Positions 35,156 through 43,427 of a stretch of DNA of 64,000 nt are shown one piece after another. Made by a program: the position numbers and the translations under genes. The DNA comes from DATEPR01 sp036491115. GTDB lineage: Bacteria > Actinomycetota > Actinomycetes > Mycobacteriales > Pseudonocardiaceae. The DNA lies in contig DASXCQ010000100.1 of NCBI GenBank assembly GCA_036491115.1, forward strand, positions 1-64,000, read 5' to 3'. The notes under the pieces are model-generated. The model was given only the letters and a program-made list of their open reading frames with translations. It searched no databases and was not told where the DNA came from. Within the stretch, counting starts at the first letter, position 1, and the number at the start of each line of letters is the position of its first letter.

Positions 35156-35713
35156 GTGATCGACGAGACCCTCTTCGACGCCGAGGAGAAAATGGAAAAA
35201 GCCGTGTCCGTGGCCAAGGAGGAGTTGAGCACGGTCCGCACCGGCCGCGCGACACCTTCCATGTTCTCGCGGATCCACGTCGAGTACTACGGCACGCCGA
35301 CTCCGCTCAACCAGATGGCCGCGATCAACATCCCCGAGGCACGGATGGCGATCGTGAAGCCGTTCGACGTGTCGCAGCTCGGCAGCATCGAGAGGTCCAT
35401 CCGGGACTCCGATCTCGGCGTGAACCCCAGCAACGACGGCACGATCATCCGCGTGGTGTTCCCGCAGCTCTCCGAGGAGCGCCGCAAGGACATGGTCAAG
35501 CTGGTCAAGACCAAGGGCGAGGACGCCAAGATCTCCATCCGCAACGTGCGCCGCAAGGCCAAGGAGGAACTCGACCGCATCCAGAAGGACGGCGAGGCGG
35601 GTGAGGACGACGTGGTCCGGGCGGAGAAGGAACTCCAGAACGTCACCGACCGGTACGTCGCCCAGGTCGACGACATCGTCAAGCACAAGGAAGCCGAGCT
35701 GCTGGAGGTCTGA
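35156..35713 (+). CDS. frr: Ribosome recycling factor
   Basis: 185 residues, the standard length. Splits post-termination ribosomes with EF-G. Markers: EEKMEKAVSVAKEELSTVRTGRA, YYGTPTPLNQMA, VKPFDVSQLGSIERSI, DGTIIRVVFPQLSEERRKDMVKL and IRNVRRKAKEELDRIQKDG, each typical. GTG start with AAGGAG. Ends in a 1-bp overlap with cdsA (TGATG). Confidence 0.98.
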   Translation: MIDETLFDAEEKMEKAVSVAKEELSTVRTGRATPSMFSRIHVEYYGTPTPLNQMAAINIPEARMAIVKPFDVSQLGSIERSIRDSDLGVNPSNDGTIIRVVFPQLSEERRKDMVKLVKTKGEDAKISIRNVRRKAKEELDRIQKDGEAGEDDVVRAEKELQNVTDRYVAQVDDIVKHKEAELLEV

Positions 35714-36783
35714 TGGCCTCCGAACACCCGGTACGAGCCCCGCACGCCGTGGCCGCAGAGCACAGCACGCCTGATCCGGCTGACCGGACCCAGGTCGATC
35801 AGGATCAGCCGGCCCAGGTCAGGGCTGACGATGGCCAGCAGGCCGAGCAGGGTCGGGCCGCGCAGAACGGGACCGCGCAGGATCGGGTCGACGAGGGCGA
35901 ACCCGAGCCCGATCAGGCCGGACAGGTTCGGCCTGATCGGACGGTTGAGCCGGATCAGGCCAGTCCGCAGCGGTCCCGGGCCGGGCGGAACCTGGGCGCC
36001 GCGATCGCGGTCGGCCTGGGCATGGGCGCCCTGGCGCTGGTGGCGCTGCTGACGGTCCGTCACCTGTTCCTGGCCGTGATCGCGATAGCCGTGGCGGTGG
36101 GCACGTACGAGCTGGCCGGTGCGCTGCGGCGGTCGGTGGACATCCGGGTGCCGCTGATCCCCGTGCTGGTGGGCGGGCAGGCGATGATCTGGCTGTCCTG
36201 GCCGTGGGGTCGGGACGGGGTGCTCGGGTCGTTCGTGGTGACGATCCTGGCCTGCATGGTGTGGCGGTTCCGCCGCGGCAGTGACGGCTACCTGCGGGAC
36301 GTCAGCACCGCCGTGTTCGCCGCCGCCTACGTGCCGCTGTTCGCGTCGTTCGCCGCGCTGCTGGTCGAACCGCACGACGGCACCGCGAGGGTGCTGTGCT
36401 TCCTCATCGCGGTGGTCTGCTCGGACACCGGCGGCTACGCGGCCGGTGTGCTGTTCGGCAAGCACCCGATGGCGCCGTCGATCAGCCCGAAGAAGTCCTG
36501 GGAGGGCTTCGGCGGCTCAATGCTGATCGGCATCGTCGGTGCGGCATCGTCGGTGCAACTGCTGCTGCACAGCCACTGGTGGTGGGGCGTGCCGTTCGGG
36601 GTGGCGATCGTGGCGTGCGCGACCGGCGGTGACCTGGTGGAGTCGCTGATCAAGCGGGACCTGGGCATCAAGGACATGGGCACCCTGCTGCCCGGCCACG
36701 GCGGCCTGATGGACCGGCTGGACTCGCTGCTGCCCTCGGCGGTCGCGTCGTGGGTGCTGCTCACGGTCCTGGTGCCCACCTGA
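35713..36783 (+). CDS. cdsA: Phosphatidate cytidylyltransferase with long N-terminal tail
   Basis: 356 residues. Makes CDP-diacylglycerol from phosphatidic acid and CTP in the membrane. The enzyme core starts near residue 96 (GAAIAVGLGMGALALVALLTV) with about eight helices. It ends in the CDP-diglyceride synthetase signature region SPKKSWEGFGGSMLIG...LIKRDLGIKDMGTLLPGHGGLMDR (seen in sections). The first ~95 residues are hydrophilic, rich in Asp/Gln/Arg/Ala with recurring DQAGQV-, EPDQA- and AQDR-like strings; standard CdsA lacks this. Coupled to frr by a 1-bp overlap. Confidence 0.95.
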   Translation: MASEHPVRAPHAVAAEHSTPDPADRTQVDQDQPAQVRADDGQQAEQGRAAQNGTAQDRVDEGEPEPDQAGQVRPDRTVEPDQASPQRSRAGRNLGAAIAVGLGMGALALVALLTVRHLFLAVIAIAVAVGTYELAGALRRSVDIRVPLIPVLVGGQAMIWLSWPWGRDGVLGSFVVTILACMVWRFRRGSDGYLRDVSTAVFAAAYVPLFASFAALLVEPHDGTARVLCFLIAVVCSDTGGYAAGVLFGKHPMAPSISPKKSWEGFGGSMLIGIVGAASSVQLLLHSHWWWGVPFGVAIVACATGGDLVESLIKRDLGIKDMGTLLPGHGGLMDRLDSLLPSAVASWVLLTVLVPT

Positions 36784-36791
36784 GAGACACG

Positions 36792-37493
36792 GTGGTCCCC
36801 AGCCCCAACATCTGGCGCTGGCCCGACGTCTACGAGCTGGAGAACCGCGCCCAGGACACGGCAGGCGCGGTGTGGGACGTGCTGCGTGACCGGTGCGACT
36901 GGGCCGGTCTGGACGTGGTGGACGTCGGCTGTGGCGACGGCTTCCACCTGCCGGTGTTCGCGGCGACCGCGCGGTCCGTGGTGGGCGTCGAGCCCTATCC
37001 GCCGCTGGTGCGCCGGGCCGAGGCGAGGGTGACCGGGCTGACCGGCGTACAGGTGCTCACCGGCTCGGCCGAACTGCTGCCGCTGCCCTCGGCCAGCGTC
37101 GATCTGGTGCACGCCCGCACGGCGTACTTCTTCGGCCGGGGTGCCGAACCCGGCATCGCGGAGGCCGACCGGGTATTGCGGCCGGGCGGCGCGCTGGCCG
37201 TCGTCGACCTGGACGCGACCTGCCCGCCCTACGGCGAGTGGATGCGCGACGACCTGCCCCGCTACGACCCGGTCGACGTGGAACGGTTCTTCGCCGAGCA
37301 GGGTTTCGACTGCCGGCGGGTGCTCGCCCAGTGGCGGTTCGAGCACCGGGCCGACCTGGAGGCGGTGCTGCGCATCGAGTTCTCCGCACGGGTGGCCGAG
37401 CGGGCCATCGCGGCCACGCTCGGCCTGACCGTGCCGGTCGGCTATCGGGTGCACGTCCGGCGCAAGCCGGCCGGACTGCTGCGACCCCGATAG
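36792..37493 (+). CDS. Class I SAM-dependent methyltransferase
   Basis: 233 residues, substrate unknown. Motif I VVDVGCGDGFHLPVF, motif II-like VVGVEPYPPLVRRAE, LTGSAELLPLPSASVDLVHAR and the post-motif RPGGALAVVDLD are those of small-molecule (ubiE/cyclopropane-like) methyltransferases. GTG 36792 chosen, 8 nt after the cdsA stop; an alternative CTG at 36780 would overlap cdsA. Probably in the pyrH-frr-cdsA operon. Its stop is 1 bp from that of the convergent PadR gene. Confidence 0.85.
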   Translation: MVPSPNIWRWPDVYELENRAQDTAGAVWDVLRDRCDWAGLDVVDVGCGDGFHLPVFAATARSVVGVEPYPPLVRRAEARVTGLTGVQVLTGSAELLPLPSASVDLVHARTAYFFGRGAEPGIAEADRVLRPGGALAVVDLDATCPPYGEWMRDDLPRYDPVDVERFFAEQGFDCRRVLAQWRFEHRADLEAVLRIEFSARVAERAIAATLGLTVPVGYRVHVRRKPAGLLRPR

Positions 37494-37494
37494 C

Positions 37495-38241
37495 TCACTT
37501 CGCCTGCGGCTCGTCCTCCGGCGCGGTGCCGGCGTCGGCGAGCAGCAGGTAGAGCTGGCGACGGGTCTCGACCAGCAGCTTCGTCGCGCGGTCGCGCAGC
37601 TCCGGCGTGCCGGCCTGGGACAGCTGCATCGCCGCGCCGGCCAGGGTGCGCAGGGCGTCGTGCAGTTCCACGTCGCTGGGGTCGACGTCCTCGCCGACCT
37701 GCTCCCACGGCGGGGTCCGGTCCAGCTTCTCGGCCTCGGCCCTACCCTCGGCGGTCAGCGTGTGCGGCCGCTTGCCGGTTCCGCCGTCCGCCTCGGCCGT
37801 GGTGACCAGGCCCTCGTCGGCGAGCAGTTGCAGCGTCGGGTAGACCGACCCCGGGCTGGGCTTCCACCAGCCTCGGCTGCGCTCGCTGATCTGCTGGATG
37901 ATCTCGTAGCCGTGCATCGGCCGCTCGGCCAGCAGCAGCAGGATCGCGACCCGGACGTTGCCGCGCCGCGCCCGGCCCGGGCCGGGCCCCCGACGACCCC
38001 GGCCGTGCCCCCTCGGTCCGAAACCGAAACCGAAGCCCGGCCCGAAACCGGGCATCGGCGGTGCCGGTGGCATGTGCTGCGGAAACCCGCCGCCCACCGG
38101 ACTCCAGCCGGGTGGCCCGTCGTGCTCGTCGGGGAAGTCCGGGCCGCCGAAGTCGCCCCGGGCGTTGCGTAGGTGGCTGGCCAGGTGCGCCCTCAGGTGC
38201 TGGCGCGGGTCGTGACCGCCGGATTCGAATGGGTGCCTCAT
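37495..38241 (-). CDS. PadR-family transcriptional regulator
   Basis: 248 residues. The winged helix of PadR begins near 93: NVRVAILLLLAERPMHGYEIIQQISERSRGWWKPSPGSVYPTLQLLADEGLV (seen in sections), followed by TLTAEGRAEAEKL and a C-terminal dimerisation helix region (QLSQAGTPELRDRATKLLVETRRQLY). The first ~90 residues are a Gly/Pro/Phe/His-rich disordered stretch (GFGPGFGFGFGPRGHGRGRRG). PadR proteins repress nearby genes and often themselves; a palindrome lies 35 bp upstream. Start ATG 38241 with GGGGAG upstream. Confidence 0.92.
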   Translation of the reverse strand: MRHPFESGGHDPRQHLRAHLASHLRNARGDFGGPDFPDEHDGPPGWSPVGGGFPQHMPPAPPMPGFGPGFGFGFGPRGHGRGRRGPGPGRARRGNVRVAILLLLAERPMHGYEIIQQISERSRGWWKPSPGSVYPTLQLLADEGLVTTAEADGGTGKRPHTLTAEGRAEAEKLDRTPPWEQVGEDVDPSDVELHDALRTLAGAAMQLSQAGTPELRDRATKLLVETRRQLYLLLADAGTAPEDEPQAK

Positions 38242-38275
38242 CGTGTTCTCCCCTCGGTAGTGCCTGTGCCGTTAA

Positions 38276-38299
38276 CGATATATCGGAACCTATCGCGAT
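38276..38299. promoter_or_regulatory. Candidate PadR operator between padR and rlmN
   Basis: Two dyads, CGATATATCG (38276-38285) and ATCGCGAT (38292-38299), start 16 bp apart in a locally AT-rich patch, the only one in this part of the window. They sit in the divergent gap where both promoters must lie. Confidence 0.5.
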
Positions 38300-38344
38300 G
38301 CAACGTCCAAACTCAGGACGGTCCCGTGGGAGACTGGAAGCGCC

Positions 38345-39451
38345 ATGACCTCCCTCCCGCTCGTGTTCGACGCACCCCGTCGCGGCCTGCCGCCGCGCCA
38401 CCTCGCCGACCTGTCCGCCGACGAGCGCACCGCCGCCGTCGCGACCCTCGGCGAGCGGCCGTTCCGCGCCCGACAGCTGTCCCACCACTACTTCGCCCGG
38501 CTGACCACCGATCCCGACCTGATGACCGACATCCCGGCGGCCACCAGGGACCGGCTGGTCGGCGAACTGCTGCCGCCGCTGCTGGCATGCGTCCGGCACA
38601 TCGCCTGCGACGACGGCACCACCCGCAAGACGCTGTGGCGGGCGCACGACGGGACGCTGCTGGAGAGCGTGCTGATGCGCTACCCGGACCGGGCCACGGC
38701 GTGCGTGTCCAGCCAGGCCGGCTGCGGCATGGCCTGCCCGTTCTGCGCCACCGGCCAGGGTGGACTGCAGCGCAACCTCTCGACGGCGGAGATCGTCGAG
38801 CAGGTGCGGTCGGCGGCCGCCGCGATGCGCGACGAACAGCTGCCCGGCGGGCCGGGACGCCTGTCCAACATCGTGTTCATGGGCATGGGCGAGCCACTGG
38901 CCAACTACCGGCGGGTGGTCGACGCGGTGCACCGCATCTGCGACCCGGCACCGGACGGCCTGGGCATCTCCCAGCGCTCGGTCACGGTCTCCACCGTGGG
39001 GCTCGTCCCGGCCATCCACCGGTTGGCCGACGAGGGCCTGCAGGTCCGGCTCGCCGTGTCGTTGCACACGCCGGACGACGAACTGCGCGACACCCTGGTG
39101 CCGGTGAACAACCGGTGGAACGTGGACGAGGTGCTCACCGCGGCCCGCCACTACGCCGACGTCACCGGCCGGCGCGTCTCGATCGAGTACGCGCTGATCC
39201 GGGACGTCAACGACCAGCCGTGGCGGGCCGACCTGCTCGGCTCACTGCTGCACCGGCATCTCGGCCCGCTCGTGCACGTCAACGTGATTCCGCTCAACCC
39301 CACGCCGGGCAGCGAATGGGACGCCAGCCCGAAGCCGGTGGAGCGGGAGTTCGTGCGCCGCGTGAACGAGCGGGGCGTGCCGTGCACCGTCCGCGACACC
39401 CGGGGCCGGGAGATCGCGGCGGCGTGCGGCCAGTTGGCCGCGGAAGGTTAG
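38345..39451 (+). CDS. rlmN: Dual-specificity RNA methyltransferase RlmN
   Basis: 368 residues. Radical-SAM enzyme that makes m2A2503 in 23S rRNA and m2A37 in some tRNAs. The radical-SAM cluster motif is C127-GMA-C131-PF-C134; the second catalytic Cys is C361 in AAACGQL. Other marks: LSTAEIVEQV, NIVFMGMGEPLANY, SVTVSTVGLVPAI and LAVSLHTPDDELR. ATG start. The stop overlaps the carbonic anhydrase stop by 4 bp (TTAG). Confidence 0.97.
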   Translation: MTSLPLVFDAPRRGLPPRHLADLSADERTAAVATLGERPFRARQLSHHYFARLTTDPDLMTDIPAATRDRLVGELLPPLLACVRHIACDDGTTRKTLWRAHDGTLLESVLMRYPDRATACVSSQAGCGMACPFCATGQGGLQRNLSTAEIVEQVRSAAAAMRDEQLPGGPGRLSNIVFMGMGEPLANYRRVVDAVHRICDPAPDGLGISQRSVTVSTVGLVPAIHRLADEGLQVRLAVSLHTPDDELRDTLVPVNNRWNVDEVLTAARHYADVTGRRVSIEYALIRDVNDQPWRADLLGSLLHRHLGPLVHVNVIPLNPTPGSEWDASPKPVEREFVRRVNERGVPCTVRDTRGREIAAACGQLAAEG

Positions 39452-39933
39452 ACGTCGTTCAGCCGCCCGGTGGCCACGTCGAAGACGAAGCCGCGGAGGG
39501 CGTCGGTGTGCGGCACGAAGGGGCTGGCCTTGATCCGGGCGATGGACTGGCGCACGTCGGCGTCCAGGTCGCCGAATGCCTCGGCGGCCCACGGCGGCTT
39601 GATGCCGGTCTCGGTCTGGATGTCGGCCTTGAACGCGTCGTCGGAGAACGTGAGCATGCCGCAGTCGGTGTGGTGGATCAGGATGATCTCGGTGGTGCCG
39701 AGCAGGCGCTGGCTGATCGCCAGTGAGCGGATCGCGTCGTCGGTGACCACGCCGCCCGCGTTGCGGATGACGTGCGCCTCACCCTCGGCCAGGCCGAGCA
39801 GCCGGTAGACGTCCAGGCGGGCGTCCATGCACGCGACGACGGCGACGTGCCGGCCGGGCGGCATCGGCAAGGGGCCGGTGAAGTTCTCGGCGTAGCGGGA
39901 GTTGTTGGCGAGCAGCTCGTCCGTGACCGACAT
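39448..39933 (-). CDS. Beta-carbonic anhydrase
   Basis: 161 residues, short form as in the Rv1284 group. Reversibly hydrates CO2. Zinc ligands: C35 and D37 in CMDARLD, H88 and C91 in HHTDCGM; R39 forms the dyad with D37. Also VIRNAGG. GAGGAG Shine-Dalgarno before the ATG. Convergent with rlmN. Confidence 0.93.
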   Translation of the reverse strand: MSVTDELLANNSRYAENFTGPLPMPPGRHVAVVACMDARLDVYRLLGLAEGEAHVIRNAGGVVTDDAIRSLAISQRLLGTTEIILIHHTDCGMLTFSDDAFKADIQTETGIKPPWAAEAFGDLDADVRQSIARIKASPFVPHTDALRGFVFDVATGRLNDV

Positions 39934-40019
39934 TGGTCGTCTCCTCGATCTTCAGGGACGGGGACGACCACGAGCCAAGTGATTCACGCGGCCGGGCGCA
40001 ACAGTGCCCAGCCAGTGGA

Positions 40020-40280
40020 CTAGCGACGCCAGGAGCTGCGGTGCCGTCGGGCGGACAGCAGCAGGATGCTGATCATGATGAGGCCCGTCAGGACCAGGAA
40101 GATGTCCTCGACGTGGCCGATCTGGTTGCCGATCAGCATGCCGAACATGGCGATCACGATGAAGATGCCGCCGATGCGCGCGCCGCGCGGCAACGTGCCG
40201 TGCCAGCCCCACTCGGCCGACGGCTCGTCGTGCGGGTCGGGCGTCTGGACGGGACGCTTCTCCAGCTCCGAAGACGGCAC
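40020..40280 (-). CDS. DUF2631-family small membrane protein
   Basis: 86 residues. A hydrophilic start (TPDPHDEPSAEWGWHGTLPRG) is followed by two membrane segments (IGGIFIVIAMFGMLIGN and DIFLVLTGLIMISILLLSA) and a basic end. The EPSAEWGWHG string is the DUF2631 hallmark; in Mycobacterium the homologue (Rv2876) is also close to dxr. Function unknown. GTG start with GAGGAG. Confidence 0.85.
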   Translation of the reverse strand: MPSSELEKRPVQTPDPHDEPSAEWGWHGTLPRGARIGGIFIVIAMFGMLIGNQIGHVEDIFLVLTGLIMISILLLSARRHRSSWRR

Positions 40281-40345
40281 GACGGGCTCCTCACCTCATG
40301 CTGCGACCACTACCCGTCCATTTTTTCACACGGCGCGACCCCACA

Positions 40346-40388
40346 TGACGCGGGCCGGGCAGGTTGGCGGCCTGCCCGGCCCGCGTCA
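40346..40388. terminator. Perfect 18-bp hairpin downstream of the GlsB/YeaQ gene
   Basis: Arms 40346-40363 and 40371-40388 (TGACGCGGGCCGGGCAGG and its exact complement) with a 7-nt loop. The strongest inverted repeat noticed in the window. It lies 20 bp past the stop of the minus-strand GlsB/YeaQ-type gene, before the DUF2631 gene. Neither side has a T-run in the right orientation. Confidence 0.75.
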
Positions 40389-40407
40389 CCGGGGCGTCGC
40401 CAGAAAG

Positions 40408-40674
40408 TCAGTTGACCGAGCGCCTCGGCCGGGCCAGGTGGAAGATGCCCAGGACGACCACCGCGCCGAGGATGGACAGCAGCCACGTCCGCAGGTCGAA
40501 GAATCCGCCCAGGCTGGTGTGGAAGGCGTATTTCCCGATGAAGCCGCCGACGAAGGCGCCGATGACGCCCAGCAGGATCGTCAGGATGAAACCGCCGCCG
40601 TCGCGGCCGGGCATGATCATCTTGGCGATGGCGCCGACGATCAGGCCGAGAATGATCCACGCGATGATCCCCAC
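40408..40674 (-). CDS. GlsB/YeaQ/YmgE-family membrane protein
   Basis: 88 residues, three hydrophobic segments with Gly-rich packing: IIAWIILGLIVGAIAKMIMPG, FILTILLGVIGAFVGGFIG and LLSILGAVVVLGIFHLARP. The G-x-I-A-K-M-I-M-P-G string is diagnostic. Members are stress-induced small inner-membrane proteins of unknown biochemical role. GTG start with GGGAGCT upstream. Confidence 0.93.
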   Translation of the reverse strand: MGIIAWIILGLIVGAIAKMIMPGRDGGGFILTILLGVIGAFVGGFIGKYAFHTSLGGFFDLRTWLLSILGAVVVLGIFHLARPRRSVN

Positions 40675-40869
40675 GCGTCCAGCTCCCTTCGGTGCGGTCC
40701 AGCCGACCGGGACCGGACGTACTGGCTGCTCGCCGGTAGGTGTGCCCCGGGGACGCGGCCCGCGATCGGTCGAGCCGCGGTCGTGACCAACCCGTTATCT
40801 GCCTGCTCGGCAGGACACAACACGGACGGCTCACACCCCGTTCAGGTCTGTCGGGAACAATGGGTGCCG

Positions 40870-42162
40870 ATGGACCACTCCGTTGCATCCCAGGCTCGAC
40901 CCGACGACGTCCGGACCGACCAGCGCAGCGTTCTGCTGCTGGGCTCGACCGGCTCGGTCGGCACCCAGGCACTCGACGTGATCGCGGCCAACGCCGGCGC
41001 GTTCACCGTGGCCGGCATCGCCGCGGGCGGCGCCGACCCGGCCGCCGTGGCGGCCCAGGCCGTCCGCTTCCGGGTGCCGCTGGTCGCGCTCGGCAGGCCG
41101 GACGCCAGCGGGGAGACACTCGCCGCCGCGATCGCCGCCGAGCGGGACGCGTCCGGCGTCCGCCTGACCGACTACCCGGCGCCGACGATCCTCACCGGCC
41201 CGGCCGCGATCGCCGAGATCATCGCTTCGGCCGGCGCAGACATCGTGCTCAACGCGATGGACGGCTCCCGCGGCCTGGAACCCACGCTGCTGGCCCTGGC
41301 CACCGGCGCCAGCCTCGCCCTGGCGAACAAGGAGTCGCTGATCGCGGGTGGCCCGCTGGTGCTGCGCGCGGCCCGGCCCGGCCAGATCGTGCCGGTCGAC
41401 TCCGAGCACTCGGCACTGGCCCAGTGCCTGCGTGCCGGCGCGGCGGACGAGGTGGCCGGACTGGTCGTCACCGCGTCCGGCGGGCCGTTCCGCGGCCGGA
41501 CCCGGTCGGCGATGGCCGGCGTCACCGTCGCCGAGGCGATGGCCCATCCGACGTGGTCGATGGGCCGCGTGGTCACGATCAACTCGGCCACCCTGGTCAA
41601 CAAGGGCCTTGAGGTGATCGAGGCGCACCTGCTGTTCGGCGTGCCCTACGACCGGATCGACGTGGTCGTGCATCCGCAGTCGATCGTGCACTCCATGGTC
41701 CGGTTCGTCGACGGCGCCACCATCGTCCAGGCCAGCCCGCCGACCATGCTGCTGCCGATCGCGCTCGCACTGGCCTGGCCGCACCGGCTGACCGACGTCG
41801 CGCCGCCGTGCGATTTCAGCAAGGCGGGTTCGTGGACGTTCGAACCGCTGGACGAGGACACCTTCCCGGCGGTCCGGCTGGCCAGGCAGGCCGGCACGGC
41901 GGGCGGGTGCCTGCCGGCCGTGTACAACGCGGCCAACGAGGAGGCGCTGGCGTCCTTCGTCGCCGGCGACCGCGGTTTCCTGGACATCGTGGACACCATC
42001 GGGCGAGTGCTGGACGAGGCGGACGAGTGGGGCAAGGAGCCCGACACCGTCGCCGACGTCCTGGCCGCCGAGACCTGGGCGCGGCAGCGCGCCCGCACCC
42101 TGCTGGCCACCGAGGGTACGGCGGCGGGGCAGGTATCCGGGCAGCGGCAGGGAAGGGGCTGA
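40870..42162 (+). CDS. dxr: 1-deoxy-D-xylulose 5-phosphate reductoisomerase
   Basis: 430 residues, second enzyme of the MEP isoprenoid pathway, NADPH-dependent. Motifs: LLLGSTGSVGTQALDVI (NADPH binding), LANKESLIAGG, PVDSEHSALAQCL with the metal-binding Asp/Glu, SGGPFRG, HPTWSMGRVVTINSATLVNKGLEVIEAH in sections, and NAANEEAL. ATG 40870 chosen; GTG 40864 is in frame. The longer upstream frame is antisense to the GlsB/YeaQ gene. Starts the dxr-rip-ispG set. Confidence 0.96.
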   Translation: MDHSVASQARPDDVRTDQRSVLLLGSTGSVGTQALDVIAANAGAFTVAGIAAGGADPAAVAAQAVRFRVPLVALGRPDASGETLAAAIAAERDASGVRLTDYPAPTILTGPAAIAEIIASAGADIVLNAMDGSRGLEPTLLALATGASLALANKESLIAGGPLVLRAARPGQIVPVDSEHSALAQCLRAGAADEVAGLVVTASGGPFRGRTRSAMAGVTVAEAMAHPTWSMGRVVTINSATLVNKGLEVIEAHLLFGVPYDRIDVVVHPQSIVHSMVRFVDGATIVQASPPTMLLPIALALAWPHRLTDVAPPCDFSKAGSWTFEPLDEDTFPAVRLARQAGTAGGCLPAVYNAANEEALASFVAGDRGFLDIVDTIGRVLDEADEWGKEPDTVADVLAAETWARQRARTLLATEGTAAGQVSGQRQGRG

Positions 42163-42163
42163 C

Positions 42164-43396
42164 GTGCTCGCCTACATCATCGGCGTGGTGCTGTTCGCGC
42201 TGGCCATCGGCGTGGCAGTGGCACTGCACGAGGCGGGGCACCTGTTGTCCGCCAAGGCGTTCGGGATGAAGGTCCGCCGGTACTTCATCGGCTTCGGGCC
42301 GAAGATCTACTCGTTCCGGCGCGGTGGGACCGAGTACGGCCTCAAGGTCATCCCGCTGGGCGGCTTCTGTGACATCGCCGGCATGACCGCGCTGGACGAA
42401 GTGACACCAGCGGAAGCACCACACGCGATGTGGCGCTATCCGACGTGGAAACGGGTCGTCGTGCTCGCGTCCGGGTCGATCACCCATTTCATTCTGGGGT
42501 TCCTGATCCTGTATTTCATGGCGGTCTCGATCGGCCTGCTCAATCTCACCGACCGGCCGCTGGTCGGCGGGGTCGCGGACTGCGCGTCCAGCCTCGACGC
42601 CAGGACGCTGTCCCAGGACCCGTGCAAGCCGGGTGATCCCGCGCCCGCCAAGAACGGCGGGTTGCTGGCGGGTGACGAGATCATCTCCGTCGCCGGCCGG
42701 CCGACATCCACCTTCACGGCGGTCACCACGATCGTGCAGCACTCCACCGGCCCGACCGACTTCGTCGTCCGACGTGACGGACGCAACGTTCCGCTGACCA
42801 TCGACGTGGCCAGGGTCAAGGGGCTCACCGTCGCTGAGCAGTCACAACAGGATCTGAGCAAGCAGCCGCTCACCGACATCGGCATGATCGGCGTCCTGCC
42901 GGCGAAGTACATCCCCTACAACGCGGGCACCGCGGTCGGCGGCACGCTGGGCTTCACCGGTGAGATGTTCGTCAACGTCTGGCAGGGCATCAAGCAGCTC
43001 CCGAACAAGGTGCCGACCCTGATCAGCGCGATCGGCGGGGCACCGCGTGACCCGAACAGCCCGATGAGCGTCGTGGGCGCCAGCCGGCTGGGCGGTCAGG
43101 CGGTCGAGGACAGCCAGTGGTCGGTGTTCTGGTTGTTGTTGGCCACACTTCAGTTCTTCCTCGGAGTATTCAACCTGCTGCCGCTGTTGCCGTTGGATGG
43201 CGGGCATATCGCGGTGGCGCTGTACGAACGGGTGAGGAACTGGCTACGCGTGCTACTCGGACGGCCTGCGGGCGGTCCGGTCGACTACACCAAGTTGGCA
43301 CCACTCACACTCGTTGTGGTGTTCGTGGGCGGAGCCATGGTGCTGCTGAGCGTCACCGCGGATATCGTGAACCCGATCAGTCTGACCGGCCATTGA
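42164..43396 (+). CDS. rip1: Site-2 zinc metalloprotease (RseP/Rip1 family)
   Basis: 410 residues. Intramembrane protease that cleaves anti-sigma factors or other membrane substrates. HEAGH motif at 22-26 in the first helix, FGFGPK-like region FIGFGPKIYSFRRGGTEYGLKVIPLGGFCDIAGM (sections), a PDZ domain in the middle (GLLAGDEIISVAGRPT), and the third zinc ligand in NLLPLLPLDGGH near the C-terminal helices. Position between dxr and ispG is conserved in actinobacteria. GTG start 1 nt after the dxr stop. Confidence 0.95.
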   Translation: MLAYIIGVVLFALAIGVAVALHEAGHLLSAKAFGMKVRRYFIGFGPKIYSFRRGGTEYGLKVIPLGGFCDIAGMTALDEVTPAEAPHAMWRYPTWKRVVVLASGSITHFILGFLILYFMAVSIGLLNLTDRPLVGGVADCASSLDARTLSQDPCKPGDPAPAKNGGLLAGDEIISVAGRPTSTFTAVTTIVQHSTGPTDFVVRRDGRNVPLTIDVARVKGLTVAEQSQQDLSKQPLTDIGMIGVLPAKYIPYNAGTAVGGTLGFTGEMFVNVWQGIKQLPNKVPTLISAIGGAPRDPNSPMSVVGASRLGGQAVEDSQWSVFWLLLATLQFFLGVFNLLPLLPLDGGHIAVALYERVRNWLRVLLGRPAGGPVDYTKLAPLTLVVVFVGGAMVLLSVTADIVNPISLTGH

Positions 43397-43427
43397 CCCG
43401 GTTGGTCGGTCCAACGGTGGAGGTGCC

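Noticed and set aside
40066..40869. Possible N-terminal extension of Dxr by 268 residues
   Set aside because: The extension is antisense to the GlsB/YeaQ gene and spans the 18-bp hairpin; Dxr's NADPH motif starts soon after ATG 40870.
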